Below are positions 8,871-19,449 of a DNA stretch of 64,000 bases, piece by piece. The notes beneath the pieces are model-generated. The model was not told where the DNA came from. It saw only the letters and a list, made by a program, of their open reading frames with translations, and ran no database searches. The stretch's first letter is position 1. Each line of letters opens with the position of its first letter. Both the position numbers and the translations under genes were made by a program. The DNA comes from Candidatus Brachybacter algidus (GTDB lineage: Bacteria; Bacteroidota; Bacteroidia; Chitinophagales; Saprospiraceae). The DNA is taken from the NCBI GenBank assembly GCA_016711705.1, contig JADJSK010000001.1:868001-932000 (forward strand), read 5' to 3'.

Positions 8871-8907
8871 AAAAAAAGGGAACCAATTTATTTGATTCCC
8901 TTTTTTT
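8871..8907. terminator. Bidirectional terminator between ald and the convergent lipoprotein gene
   Basis: A 12-bp perfect stem (A7GGGAA / TTCCCT7) with a 13-base loop. It has an A-tract on one side and a T-tract on the other, so it can end transcripts from both convergent genes. Confidence 0.85.
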
Positions 8908-8923
8908 ATTGAAGACTATTTTG

Positions 8924-9361
8924 CTATTCCGTTCTTTCGTAAATTAAACCTGGCCCATCGCATTGGGACCAGCTGCTTATAGCTCTGGTATTTGTTTGCA
9001 ACCATAACTCTTCTGATAAACCCTGATAACAAGTTGCAACAAGTATATTTGCTTCAGAAAAAGTAGTTATGAGGTAATTTCCTTCTTTTCTAAGATCAAA
9101 AGCATAAGTTCCATTTTTAATAAAAGTAACACCATCCTTTGTTCTTGATTTGATAAAAGTTCCATCCTGTTTCAATAAATAATATTCTTGCCAACTCATC
9201 TGATCACCGGTAGTAACAGAGTTAGGAATATCTCCTGACATTTGAACTAAAACCCACTTTTGAGGAAACTCATATTCTTTAAGTGTGTTTAGATTGTCTT
9301 CACTTTTTCTGCAAGATGTAATGCAAAAAGCGAGCATTACAAAAAGAATAAGTTGTTTCAT
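8924..9361 (-). CDS. Small lipoprotein, lipocalin-like, function unknown
   Basis: A 145-residue predicted lipoprotein: a hydrophobic signal MKQLILFVMLAFCITSC with the lipid-attachment cysteine at 17, followed by a charged linker. The mature part begins with a W-x-L-V-x-x-S-G strand (KWVLVQMSGDIPN). It continues with DGTFIKSRT, KNGTYAF and EGNYLITTF, an alternating beta pattern seen in the small lipocalin-like lipoproteins of Bacteroidota. No catalytic motif is visible. It is convergent with ald and shares a terminator. Localization in an outer membrane is inferred from the lipobox only. Confidence 0.7.
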   Translation of the reverse strand: MKQLILFVMLAFCITSCRKSEDNLNTLKEYEFPQKWVLVQMSGDIPNSVTTGDQMSWQEYYLLKQDGTFIKSRTKDGVTFIKNGTYAFDLRKEGNYLITTFSEANILVATCYQGLSEELWLQTNTRAISSWSQCDGPGLIYERTE

Positions 9362-9493
9362 TTTATTTATCAGTTAATTTTTATAAATCTTGTATACAAC
9401 CAATGACGTTAATTTATCTTGATTGGTTGGATTTGCAATATTTTTATATTGGAGGTGATGATTTTGTATTCCGATTCTACAGCATTCAAAAAT

Positions 9494-10950
9494 TCAAAAA
9501 TATTTTATTAATATTTCAAGAATATTTTTCTTCAACTTGGTATAAGGAAACTGAAATGGCCAAGTAATCCCACCTTTTATGTAGGACTTAAGAACGGCGC
9601 GCTCATTTGAAAATTCTTTAAAACCAAAATATCCATGAGACTTGCCTATTCCTGAGTGATTTACACCTCCCATAGGTAAATATGTTTGCACGAAATGTGC
9701 CATAGTGTCATTAATGCAAACACCTCCACTTGATGTATTTAATAAAACTTCATTTAGCCATTTTTTATCATTGCTAAATAGATACATAGCCAATGGTTTA
9801 TGCTTTTTAGTAATAAATTTGATCGCATCTTCTACATCATTGTATAATACGATCGGAAGAACAGGACCGAATATCTCTTCTTCCATAATAGCTGCAGAAC
9901 TATTCATCATAAGCAATGTAGGCCCAAAAGCCAACCGACTTTTATCCATTTTGCCTCCAAAGACAATCTGATTACCATCTGAAACTGCATCCTGAACTAA
10001 ATTCTCAATTCTTTTGAAATGGCTTTTATTTACAATCCCTGTTAGAAATTCAGAATCAGTAGATTTTTCTCCAAACGAATCTTTAAGATAGGTAGACAAC
10101 TTATCAACAAATTCATCTTTTTTATCCTTGTGAACTAAAATATAATCCGGCGCAATACATGTTTGACCGGCATTTAGAAATTTACCCCACCCTATTTGTT
10201 TAATACAATCTTTGATTGGATAATTTTCATAAATAATTACAGGTGATTTACCGCCCAACTCAAAGTAACAGAAGTCAAATTAGTGGAAGCGTTCTTCATT
10301 ATTTGCTTTCCTACATTTGTAGAACCAGTAAAATGAATATGGTCAAAGGGTAGTTTTGGCATTTCTGTTGAAACTTCTGCCCCAGTAAATATGACTGCTA
10401 CTTCATCCTCTTCGAATACTCCACTTAATATTTCTTTGATTACTTTGGAAACATTTGGAGAATATTCGGAAGTTTTTAATATCGCCACATTTCCAGAAGC
10501 AATACAAACTGCCAGATGCGTCATACTAAGGTAGAAGGGGTAATTCCAAGGAGTAATTATCAGGCAATTTCCTTTGGGTTCGAGTAATATTTTACTTTTA
10601 GAGCCAATAAAGGGTAATGAATTCTTAACAGGGTTGCTTCTCATCCACCTTCGTAAGTTTCGAGAAATATTTCTGATCTCAGATAAGGTTGGGAATATCT
10701 CTGAATAACCTGCTTCAATCGAATGCTTTTTAAGATCTTTGAAAAGTGCTTCTTCGATTTCTGTGCGATGTTTTAGTATTTCATTATTAAGCAAATTTAA
10801 TTTATCCTTTCTTTCCTCAGCACTTCGATTTTTTACATTCTGGCGATTAGCAATTTGGCTTTCGAATACCGTTTTAACTTTATCAAACGTATCAAACACG
10901 AATGTTTGACCATCTCGGGAAGAGATAGAATTTTGTAATACTTCACTCAT
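9494..10950 (-). pseudogene. Aldehyde dehydrogenase (ALDH3-like), split by one frameshift
   Basis: An NAD(P)-dependent aldehyde dehydrogenase family protein. The N-terminal piece (10237-10950) has the cofactor-binding segments GNCLIITPWNYPF and HIHFTGSTNVGKQIM. The C-terminal piece (from about 10258 down to 9494) has GGKSPVII, the catalytic cysteine in NAGQTCIAPDY and the conserved EEEIFGPVLPI. At about 10259-10262 the frame breaks inside the highly conserved catalytic-glutamate motif: one missing G (TTTGAG for TTTGGAG) would restore TLELGGKSP. The rest is intact and of normal ALDH3 length (about 470). A single-base read error is the simplest explanation; otherwise the enzyme is dead. Confidence 0.85.
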
Positions 10951-11111
10951 AAAAGTAAAATTAATAAATTTTAAGGAAATTTATGAAACTTACAACTTTG
11001 CTTTTGATTTAGTATAATTTTAATATAATTATTTAAACAATAAAGCCCATATATCGTTAACTAACTTATATTTGAAATCACGGCAACCTCTATTATACTA
11101 AACAATATTGC

Positions 11112-12179
11112 ATGCGTAAATATTCGGTTTTCATTATTATAGCTATAATCATAGCATCTCTTTTTATTATAAAATCATTATTTTTTCCAACTCCAAATGA
11201 AGGTAATGCTAATGCAAGTAATGGTAAAAAAATGGATACTCCTGCTTTAGCCGTTGATATTATGGTATTAAAAAACCAAAAGGCAGCAAATGAAATACAA
11301 TCAACTGGAACCATCCTACCAAATGAAAAAGTAGAACTTGCCTCTGAAGGATCAGGTAAAGTCGTAGGAATTTACTTTAAAGAAGGTAGTTATGTTAAAT
11401 CTGGGCAATTGTTGGTAAAACTAAATGACAAAGATCTCAGGGCACAATTGAACAAAGCCAAGGTAGCTTTAACATTATCTAAAGACAAAGCTTCTAGACA
11501 AGAAAAACTTTTAGCAATTCAAGGAACTAGCAAAGAAGATTTTGATATTGCTCAGAATCAGGTCTTAAGCTACCAAACAGATATCAACTATTATGAATCT
11601 TTAATTTCTCAAACAGAAATTCGAGCTCCGTTCAGTGGGATAATTGGTTTTAGAAGTATTGCATTAGGAAGTTATGTTAGTCCATCAACAGTTGTGGCAA
11701 CATTACAGCAACTTAACCCTATTAAAATTGAATTTACGGCCCCAGAAAAATACCTCAATGAATTTAAAGTAGGTCAACCTTTTGAATTCACATCAGAAGG
11801 TAACAGCAATAAATTAACTGCAAAAGTCGCAACCATTGACCCCCAGATAGATTTAAATACGAGATCAGTCACCATCAGAGGTATAGCAGAAAATAAAAGT
11901 GGGCTTTTACCCGGCAATTTTGTTAAGATTAATATTGACGTAACCAAAGATATTCAAACTATTCAAATCCCTACATCGGCAGTTGTACCTATTTTGAAAG
12001 GACAAAAAGTGTATATCATTAAAAATGGTAAAGCTGAAGAAAAAGAGATTATAATTTCTGATAGAGACGACAAAAATGTGCGTGTTGAGAGTGGTGTTAA
12101 GGAAGGTGACAGCTTAATTGTAACTGGTATTATCATGTTAAAACAAGGTATGTCCGTCAAACCTTCTAAAACTCTATAA
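11112..12179 (+). CDS. RND efflux periplasmic adaptor subunit (membrane fusion protein)
   Basis: An adaptor that links an inner-membrane RND pump to an outer-membrane channel. The 355-residue protein has an N-terminal membrane anchor (residues 5-25), a lipoyl-like domain (GSGKVVGIYFKEGSYVKSGQ and IRAPFSGIIGFRS halves) around a helical hairpin near 115-155, and the membrane-proximal RSVTIRGIAEN region. It is followed after 4 bases by the RND pump gene, then by a TolC-type gene, a complete three-part operon. The substrate cannot be read from the sequence. The start is ATG. Confidence 0.9.
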   Translation: MRKYSVFIIIAIIIASLFIIKSLFFPTPNEGNANASNGKKMDTPALAVDIMVLKNQKAANEIQSTGTILPNEKVELASEGSGKVVGIYFKEGSYVKSGQLLVKLNDKDLRAQLNKAKVALTLSKDKASRQEKLLAIQGTSKEDFDIAQNQVLSYQTDINYYESLISQTEIRAPFSGIIGFRSIALGSYVSPSTVVATLQQLNPIKIEFTAPEKYLNEFKVGQPFEFTSEGNSNKLTAKVATIDPQIDLNTRSVTIRGIAENKSGLLPGNFVKINIDVTKDIQTIQIPTSAVVPILKGQKVYIIKNGKAEEKEIIISDRDDKNVRVESGVKEGDSLIVTGIIMLKQGMSVKPSKTL

Positions 12180-12183
12180 TTCA

Positions 12184-15100
12184 ATGGCAAGTTTATCGAC
12201 TATAAGTATTAAAAGGCCTGTTCTGGCTATTGTAATGAACCTTGTAATTTTATTATTTGGTTTCATCGGATTTAAATCTTTGGGTGTGCGTGAATTCCCA
12301 TCTGTAGATCCACCGATCATTAATGTAAGGTCGAGTTACCCCGGGGCGAACGCCGATATCATTCAATCTCAGATCACCGAACCGCTTGAAAAGGCTTTGA
12401 ATGGTATCCAAGGTATCAGAACCATTTCTTCTTCGAGTAATCAGGGAACTTCTAATATTTCCGTCGAATTTGATCTTGCGGCAAATTTAGAAAGTGCTGC
12501 CAATGATGTAAGAGACAAAGTATCGCAAGCTGCAAGGCAACTACCCAAAGATCTGGATGGTGCACCTATCGTATCCAAAGCTGATGCAAATTCAGATGCA
12601 ATCATCTCTATGACTGTACAAAGTAGTACTAGAAATCATATGGATTTAAGTGATTACGCCGAAAATGTTCTTGGACCTAAATTACAAACTATTACAGGCG
12701 TATCTAGTTTACAGATTTGGGGTCAAAAGAAATACGCAATGCGATTATGGTTGGAGCCATCGAAACTAGCGTCATATCAACTCACAGCCATTGATGTTTC
12801 AAATGCATTACAAGCACAAAATGTAGAACTTCCTTCAGGAAAAATCACAGGAAATGAAACAGAGCTAACCATCAAAACAATTGGTAGATTAAGCACTCCT
12901 CTTGAGTTTAATAATATGATCATCAAAAGTTACCCTGATGGTCGCGACATAAGGCTGAAAGATATAGGTGAAGCAAGGTTAGGTCCGGAAAATGAAGAAA
13001 CAATCCTACGGGAAAGTAATATTCCTATGATCGCTCTTGCCCTGGTGCCTCAACCCGGTTCTAATTATATTGAAATAGCAGATGAATTTTATAAGAGACT
13101 AGAGCAAATCAAAAAAGATGTACCAAAGGATATCACTCTAAATATAGCTTTGGACAATACACTATTTATTAAAAATTCAATATCTGAAGTTGAGGAGACA
13201 TTCATTATCTCGTTGTGTCTGGTTGTCCTCATCATTTTCCTTTTCTTCAGAAGTTGGATCGTTGCTTTTAGACCACTGATTGACATACCGGTTTCCTTAT
13301 TAGGTGCCTTTTTTGTGATGTATGTGATGGGTTACTCTATCAATGTTTTGACACTCCTTGCTATAGTACTTGCCACTGGGCTTGTAGTGGACGATGGTAT
13401 TGTCGTAACAGAAAATATCTATAAAAAGATTGAAAAAGGTATGGCACCCAAAAAAGCTGCTATAGATGGAGCGAATGAGATATTTTTTGCGGTTATTTCT
13501 ACCTCTTTTACACTTGCTGCGGTGTTCATGCCCGTAATATTTCTGGAAGGTTTTGTCGGTCGCTTATTCCGTGAATTTGGTATTGTCCTGGCATCATCTG
13601 TTTTAATATCTGCCTTTGTTTCTCTATCACTCACGCCTATGCTTAATGCATATCTAACAAAGAAGAACAATGAACATGGTTGGTTGTATAGAGTTACAGA
13701 ACCATTCTTTGAAAAAATGGAATCAGGATACAAAAATAGTTTAACCGCATTTTTGAAAGTAAGGTGGTGGGCATTTGTGATCATTGCAGCCGCCATTGGC
13801 ATCGTTTGGATATTTTTTGGGAAACTTAAGAATGAATTAGCACCGCTCGAAGATAGAAATGCCTTTAGGTTGGCATTAACAGCGCCTGAAGGATCTTCTT
13901 TCGAATTTACAGATGGCATAATTCAGTCATTGGTGACAACTCTTCGAGATTCAATTCCGGAATTAGATATCTTACTTTCTGTAACAGCACCAGGGTTTTC
14001 AGGATCAGGTGCTCCAAACACCGGCTTTGTCAGATTGAGACTGGTGGATGCATCAGAAAGAGAAAGAAGCCAACAAGATATTGTAAATCAGGTCAATCGC
14101 ATTTTAAAAAGTGTTACTAACGCAAAAGTATTTGCAATTCAAGATCAGACAATATCAGCAGGAGGAGGACCAAGGGGTGGATTACCTGTATCATTTGTAT
14201 TACAAGCTCCTAATTTTGAAAAGTTAAAAGAAGTAATACCTGAATTTATGAATCGTGTCAGCACCGATCCAACATTTCAAGGAAATGACATAAATCTTAA
14301 ATTCAATAAACCTGAGTTAAATGTCACTATAGACAGAGATAAAGCAAAAGTATTAGGTATTTCAGTCGGAGAAGTCGCTCAAGTACTCCAAACTGCTTTT
14401 TCTGGCCAACGATATGGCTATTATATTCAGGATGGTAAACAATATTCAGTAATTGGTCAATTTGACAGAGCAAATAGAGATGCTCCGATTGACCTAAAAT
14501 CATTATTTCTTAAAACAATAAGTGGAGAAATAGTACAACTTGATAATTTAGTAAAAATAGAAGAAATAAGCAGCCCTCCTCAACTATATCACAACAATCT
14601 TTACCAATCGGCAACAGTTTCTGCAGGGCTTGCTCCAGGTAAGACCATTGCTGATGGAATAGATGCTATGGAAAAAATATCAAATGACCTGCTTGACGAT
14701 TCTTTTTCTACAGATCTTACAGGGGCATCAAGAGATTATGCAGAATCCTCTTCAAACATTATGTTTGCGTTGATTCTTGCTTTGTTGCTAGTTTATCTTG
14801 TATTGGCTGCACAGTTTGAAAGCTTTATTGATCCGCTTATAATTATGTTTACTGTTCCACTAGCCTTTGCAGGAGCGATATTTTCTTTGTGGTATTTTAA
14901 TCAAACCATGAACATCTTTAGTCAGATTGGTATCATCATGCTCATAGGGCTTGTTACAAAAAATGGAATCTTAATAGTGGAGTTTTCAAATCAAATAAGA
15001 GAAACGGGAAAGTCCAAAATGACTTCAATTATAGAAGGTGCATCGGCAAGATTAAGACCGATCTTGATGACCAGTCTTGCTACTTCACTTGGTGCAATGC

Positions 15101-15291
15101 CGATTGCAATTTCATTTGGTGCTGGAGCAGCCAGTAGAAAAGGACTTGGAGTAGTCATTGTAGGTGGAATTCTCTTTTCTTTGATATTGACATTATTTGT
15201 AATACCCGCCCTTTACACCTACTTTTCAAGGAAAAAACCGCATCCGATCGAGGAGGGCGATGAATTGGTACAGGATGTCGCTACTATTTAA
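12184..15291 (+). CDS. RND-family multidrug efflux pump (AcrB-like inner-membrane permease)
   Basis: A 1035-residue inner-membrane proton-driven exporter of the hydrophobe/amphiphile efflux type. It starts MASLSTISIKRPVLAIVMN, with the first membrane helix and the usual large periplasmic loop (VREFPSVDPPIINV, YPGANADIIQSQITEPLE). The proton-relay pair DD is in GLVVDDGIVVTENIYKKIEKG of the helix-4 region. The second half repeats the layout with GLVTKNGILIVEFSNQ. Length is normal. Adaptor upstream and outer-membrane channel downstream are in the same operon. The FQKL-like drug-site details are not resolvable by eye, so no substrate is assigned. Confidence 0.94.
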   Translation: MASLSTISIKRPVLAIVMNLVILLFGFIGFKSLGVREFPSVDPPIINVRSSYPGANADIIQSQITEPLEKALNGIQGIRTISSSSNQGTSNISVEFDLAANLESAANDVRDKVSQAARQLPKDLDGAPIVSKADANSDAIISMTVQSSTRNHMDLSDYAENVLGPKLQTITGVSSLQIWGQKKYAMRLWLEPSKLASYQLTAIDVSNALQAQNVELPSGKITGNETELTIKTIGRLSTPLEFNNMIIKSYPDGRDIRLKDIGEARLGPENEETILRESNIPMIALALVPQPGSNYIEIADEFYKRLEQIKKDVPKDITLNIALDNTLFIKNSISEVEETFIISLCLVVLIIFLFFRSWIVAFRPLIDIPVSLLGAFFVMYVMGYSINVLTLLAIVLATGLVVDDGIVVTENIYKKIEKGMAPKKAAIDGANEIFFAVISTSFTLAAVFMPVIFLEGFVGRLFREFGIVLASSVLISAFVSLSLTPMLNAYLTKKNNEHGWLYRVTEPFFEKMESGYKNSLTAFLKVRWWAFVIIAAAIGIVWIFFGKLKNELAPLEDRNAFRLALTAPEGSSFEFTDGIIQSLVTTLRDSIPELDILLSVTAPGFSGSGAPNTGFVRLRLVDASERERSQQDIVNQVNRILKSVTNAKVFAIQDQTISAGGGPRGGLPVSFVLQAPNFEKLKEVIPEFMNRVSTDPTFQGNDINLKFNKPELNVTIDRDKAKVLGISVGEVAQVLQTAFSGQRYGYYIQDGKQYSVIGQFDRANRDAPIDLKSLFLKTISGEIVQLDNLVKIEEISSPPQLYHNNLYQSATVSAGLAPGKTIADGIDAMEKISNDLLDDSFSTDLTGASRDYAESSSNIMFALILALLLVYLVLAAQFESFIDPLIIMFTVPLAFAGAIFSLWYFNQTMNIFSQIGIIMLIGLVTKNGILIVEFSNQIRETGKSKMTSIIEGASARLRPILMTSLATSLGAMPIAISFGAGAASRKGLGVVIVGGILFSLILTLFVIPALYTYFSRKKPHPIEEGDELVQDVATI

Positions 15292-15301
15292 AACAACTAC
15301 T

Positions 15302-16612
15302 ATGCATTACATTAGAATATCAATGTTTCTGATATTATCTCTAAGGGCTTATCTAGGACTAAATGGACAGGAATCTGACCAACTGAAATCATATGAGGTG
15401 AAGATCCTTGAATCAAATCTTGCAAAAAAAGCAGATGCTATCAACGTAGAGATAGCAAAAAACAATTACACAAAAGGAAATGCAGGTCTAACACCAAATG
15501 TAACTTTAGATGCTGGAGATAATGTCTCCTATACTGCAAATGTGAATGAATCTGCAAATGGTGTTACTAAAAATGGGTTTAAGCTAAATAATTCTATTTC
15601 TGCAGGGGTATTCGGTAATATGACGCTTTATAATGGAGGTCGTAATCAAAATCTCTACGAAAGATTTAAAATTCTTGTTGACGCTGCAGATCTGAATCAA
15701 AGAGAAATATCCGAAAACCTTATTTACCAGGTTAGAAGCCTTTATTATCAGGCCATTCGGCAAAAGCAACTTATTAAGACCACGCAAGTTGCAATTGAAT
15801 ATTCAAGACAAAGATTACAACTGGCTTCCAATAAATTAGAAATTGGAACAGGTAATAAAGTGGAAGTACTTCAGGCACAATTGGATCAAAACGAGTATCT
15901 GACAAATATAGAAAACTACAAAGTTGCTTTGGATAATATCAGCATACAAATCAACACCTTAATGAACCTTCCTACTGATACTTCCATCATCATATCAGAT
16001 ACAACTTTTGTCTTGAACAACATTAATAAAGAGGAAATCATGAATAGTTTTACACAAAGAAATGTAGAACTAATGCGCAATCGAATTAATTACGCCTTGG
16101 CATTAAATAAAGAAGCAGATATCCGAGGGTTACTAAAACCTACAATATTGGGTAGTTTAGGATACTCTTATACCAGAGCTGATAACGGAGGTGGTTTCTT
16201 CAGAGTCAATTCTTCCAATGGATTAGCTGGTGGAGTAACTATTTCTATTCCGATTTATGATGGTAAGGCCATCAAGAGTCAGATTAAAAATGCAGAGTTG
16301 GAAACCAAACAAATTGAACTCTCAAGACAAAATACTGAAATTCAACTATTAAGCAATCTAGAGCAATATTACAGAAATTACCAAAACTCTATCAATCTGA
16401 CAAAGCTTCAGGAGGATAATGTTAAAAATGCTGAAGAAAATATTAGTATTGGGTTGGCAAGATTTCAGGTTGGAGTAACGAATGGTTTTGAATTTAAACA
16501 AATACAGCAATCTTATACAGATGCTAATTTTAGGTATATTGATGCTTTATATTTAGCTAAATCAAATGAACTCGAACTCTTATATTTGTCAGGAAATATC
16601 CTCAACCAATAA
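15302..16612 (+). CDS. TolC-family outer-membrane efflux protein
   Basis: The outer-membrane channel of the tripartite RND system. A longer frame opens at 15260 inside the pump gene, but I chose the ATG at 15302 because MHYIRISMFLILSLRAYLG forms a signal peptide and starts 10 bases after the pump stop. The mature protein shows the two internally repeated helical OEP halves: NLIYQVRSLYYQAIRQKQ with LQLASNKLEIGTGNKVEVLQAQ, then ISIPIYDG and NISIGLARFQVGVTNGFEFKQIQ. Length (436) is typical. Confidence 0.9.
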   Translation: MHYIRISMFLILSLRAYLGLNGQESDQLKSYEVKILESNLAKKADAINVEIAKNNYTKGNAGLTPNVTLDAGDNVSYTANVNESANGVTKNGFKLNNSISAGVFGNMTLYNGGRNQNLYERFKILVDAADLNQREISENLIYQVRSLYYQAIRQKQLIKTTQVAIEYSRQRLQLASNKLEIGTGNKVEVLQAQLDQNEYLTNIENYKVALDNISIQINTLMNLPTDTSIIISDTTFVLNNINKEEIMNSFTQRNVELMRNRINYALALNKEADIRGLLKPTILGSLGYSYTRADNGGGFFRVNSSNGLAGGVTISIPIYDGKAIKSQIKNAELETKQIELSRQNTEIQLLSNLEQYYRNYQNSINLTKLQEDNVKNAEENISIGLARFQVGVTNGFEFKQIQQSYTDANFRYIDALYLAKSNELELLYLSGNILNQ

Positions 16613-16642
16613 TCGTAGTTAAAATATATAAAATCCAACTAA

Positions 16643-17032
16643 GTGAAAATCAAGTTATTAATTGGAATAATATTAGGAGCACTCGGTGTGATTATGGGTG
16701 CCTTTGGAGCTCATAGTCTCAAGCCTTTAATTTCACCTGAATCTTTGAATAGCTATCACACTGCTGTTAGTTACCAATTTTATCATGTTATGGCTATCAT
16801 TCTTGCATATCTTCTATATCAACATAAGCCATCCAAATACATATCCTTTGCGGCAAGTAGTTTTATAATCGGTATCATTTTATTCTCCGGCTCTTTATAC
16901 ATTCTTTCTACAAAGGCAGTTACTGGTTTTGAAAACATGACGATAATCGGCCCTTTGACCCCAGTTGGAGGATTATTTTATATTATTGGTTGGTCATGCC
17001 TTTTTATGGGTATACTAAGATCTCAAAAATAA
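16643..17032 (+). CDS. DUF423 family membrane protein
   Basis: A 129-residue integral membrane protein with four predicted helices, of the small DUF423 (YgdD-like) family of unknown function. Hallmarks are the glycine-rich first helix GALGVIMGAFGAHSLK, the segment SYHTAVSYQFYHVMAI and the C-terminal PLTPVGGLFYIIGW. It begins with GTG at 16643, 30 bases after the TolC-like gene, and may ride on the efflux transcript. Nothing suggests a link to efflux function. Confidence 0.88.
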   Translation: MKIKLLIGIILGALGVIMGAFGAHSLKPLISPESLNSYHTAVSYQFYHVMAIILAYLLYQHKPSKYISFAASSFIIGIILFSGSLYILSTKAVTGFENMTIIGPLTPVGGLFYIIGWSCLFMGILRSQK

Positions 17033-17069
17033 GTATCGATAAATTGTGATGTTTAAGTAGGGTTAGAAG

Positions 17070-18442
17070 TTATCTGCTTTTTAACCATATTGAAGGATTC
17101 AAAGGATTCTGTTTGTTCCATAATTCAAAATGTACTTCAGTATTGCCCGTGTCTCCGTTTACTGCAGCCCTTCCTATTGAATCTCCTTTTTTTACTTTTT
17201 GTCCTTTGTCAACATTGACAGACTCTAAGTTTGAATATATCGTGTAATACTTACCATGATTGACCATAACAGTATTCTTATATCCTGATAGAAATGCAAT
17301 GTGAACTACTTCTCCATTAAATATGGCAGTGACCTCTGCATTGGCATCCGTTTTGATATCTATTCCATTATTTATAATTTCAACGTGGCTTAACTCAGGG
17401 TGTACTTGCTTGCCAAATCGTCTAACAATTACACCTCTTTTAACCGGCCAGGCAAAACTTCCTCTGTTAGCTTGAAAATCTGAAGATATGCTAGCACTCT
17501 CAGGAGTTTCAGACATTACAAGTTCCTTCTTTTCGGTTACTTTTGTACTTTTAATAACCGTAGCTTCTTTCTTTACCTCTTCAACATTTTCAGTTGCTAT
17601 TACAACATCTGCAGATTTAGCTTCCTTTTTAGCATTGGCTGCCTCTATGGCTGCAGCTCTTTCTTTCTCCTTTTTCCTTTCTCTTGCAGCCAGCTCGCGG
17701 GCTTCACGTTCCTTTTTCTCAATTTCTTTTCTTATTGCTTTCTCAATATCGTTTGCAATCGCTCTTTGCTGTTTTTTCTGACGATTTAGATCATTTATCA
17801 ACTTTTTTTCCTCTACTGTTAGATTTGAAAGTACAGTATTCTTTTTCTTAAGGTCATTTAGAAGAAGATTTGATTGTTTCTCCTCCTTATTCAACAATAC
17901 TTGTTTTCCTGATTTCATGTTTTCAAGACTTGCTAATTCCACTTCGATAGCAAGTTGTTTTTGAGCTATCGAAAAGGCCTTGGCTTTTCGATTCTTTTTG
18001 ATAGTCCGCAGATACATCCATCTGTTGAAGGCCTGATTCATGCTGGTTGATGAAATTATAAGCATCCACTCATTTGTCATAAGACTTGCTTTGTATGCAC
18101 TTCTCATGATTTTTGCATACTCCTTCTTTAAGTTTATAATCTCAGATTTTAAACTATTAATAGCATCATTTTTATCATCAATGATTGTTCTTACATATTG
18201 AATTTCTGTCTGAACTTCTTCAATAGTACCCTTTCTTGAGTCAATTTTCTTTTGGATTGAATTAAAATCTTTGAGCGTAGAAGCTTTACTATCTTTAGTT
18301 TGCTGTAATTGATCTTGAGTTTTTTAATATTTTGTTCTACCTTCTTCTTTTTTGATTCAAGATCATTGGCATTCTGAGCAGACAAGTATCCACTTCCCAA
18401 AAACAAAATTAACAGTATGAAGGATGATTTACTGTTATTCCA
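17070..18442 (-). pseudogene. EnvC-like murein hydrolase activator (M23 domain), split by one frameshift
   Basis: A secreted coiled-coil protein with a C-terminal LytM/M23 domain that activates cell-wall amidases at division. The C-terminal frame (17070-18107) has a long K/E-rich coiled coil, then RGSFAWPVKRGVIVRRFG, a degenerate M23 domain and EVHFELWNKQNPLNPSIWL. The N-terminal frame holds a signal peptide (SFILLILFLGSGYLSAQ) and the start of the coiled coil. An A6 run (T6 at 18320-18325 on the plus strand) should be A7: adding one A joins EQNIKK to TQDQLQQTKDSK without interruption. The start is unclear; no ATG lies next to the signal peptide in that frame, so a second small error or a non-ATG start overlapping DUF4292 is possible. 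The active-site H-x-x-x-D looks degenerate, as in EnvC. Confidence 0.82.
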
Positions 18443-19250
18443 TAGGCTTATACCCGACAGGAATCTCAAAAGGTGTTTTAAAGGATTGATTTCTATTGAC
18501 TTCGTCGAAAGCAAGATTGACATATAGTAGTTTTACATTATCTGAAAGTATCTCAATATCACGAAGGTAAGAAAACTTTTTTTCATCATATAATAATTTA
18601 TAATCTCCTAATTTGATATTTACGACATTTTCTTTCTTAAGATCACGAATTACATAAGTTATCATCTCATTGAAAACTGCATTGATACCGATCTCAATTC
18701 TTTTATCATCATTCTGGCTAGATAAGTATTTCATATTTTCAGTCGTTCTTAGGCTATCTATTCCTTTTGGAAAATACACCGCATTTCCTGCAATTATCTC
18801 ATACAACACCTGAAAATCAATAGGAGCATTCATTTGTGTCTGGATCTGGGACCAACTTTTCTTTAAAAATGTTCTGTGAAGCCTGTCAACAGCAAAAAGT
18901 GAATCTTTTGTAGCGAGAACCCTTGCCCCTTCCAATCCGAATTTCTTTAATTGCATCCAGATGATACTATCCTTCCTCATCCTGATATTAAATGTAAAGG
19001 AATAATTATCACTTTTATTCTGCAATTCCATGTCCCCTTTCATTTCTACTAGATCAAAATCTATGTGCAATGGACGTAGTATGCCACCTATCTCAAGTTT
19101 CTTCATTTTCACAACTGGAACTTCCACAGAATCCTTAATTACTGCAACCTGATCAGTTTGAGTATTTTTAGATTTTGAAGCAGCTGTTCTTTTTGAATTG
19201 GAACATGATGCGATCAAAAAAGCTAGTACCAACAGGATATATATTCTCAT
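18435..19250 (-). CDS. DUF4292 family lipoprotein
   Basis: A 271-residue predicted lipoprotein with a clear signal (MRIYILLVLAFLIASC, lipid cysteine at 16). The mature region, with RMRKDSIIWMQLKKFGLEGARVLATKDSLFAVDR, is the characteristic DUF4292 core, a LolA/LolB-like half-barrel family in Bacteroidota. It overlaps the start region of the EnvC-like gene by a few bases, and both are on the minus strand, so they form an operon. A role in lipoprotein or envelope handling is inference from fold family and neighbour. Confidence 0.85.
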   Translation of the reverse strand: MRIYILLVLAFLIASCSNSKRTAASKSKNTQTDQVAVIKDSVEVPVVKMKKLEIGGILRPLHIDFDLVEMKGDMELQNKSDNYSFTFNIRMRKDSIIWMQLKKFGLEGARVLATKDSLFAVDRLHRTFLKKSWSQIQTQMNAPIDFQVLYEIIAGNAVYFPKGIDSLRTTENMKYLSSQNDDKRIEIGINAVFNEMITYVIRDLKKENVVNIKLGDYKLLYDEKKFSYLRDIEILSDNVKLLYVNLAFDEVNRNQSFKTPFEIPVGYKPME

Positions 19251-19449
19251 TCTTTGATTTAATTGTATTTTAGAACAGTCTAAATGAATTAATAGTTAAA
19301 AGTGCAAAATTATTGTTTTAATCCATTTAACAAAATCATAAAAAATAAGCACCTTTACAAAAAGTAATCATCAATGAAAGATGCAAGTCATAGCAAATTC
19401 CAAAAAGGTGATTAGACAGATTTAAACGTTATCTATAAAAATAAATTGA

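Noticed and set aside
13419..13919. Antisense frame in the RND pump gene
   Set aside because: It is a shadow of the conserved pump; no independent features.
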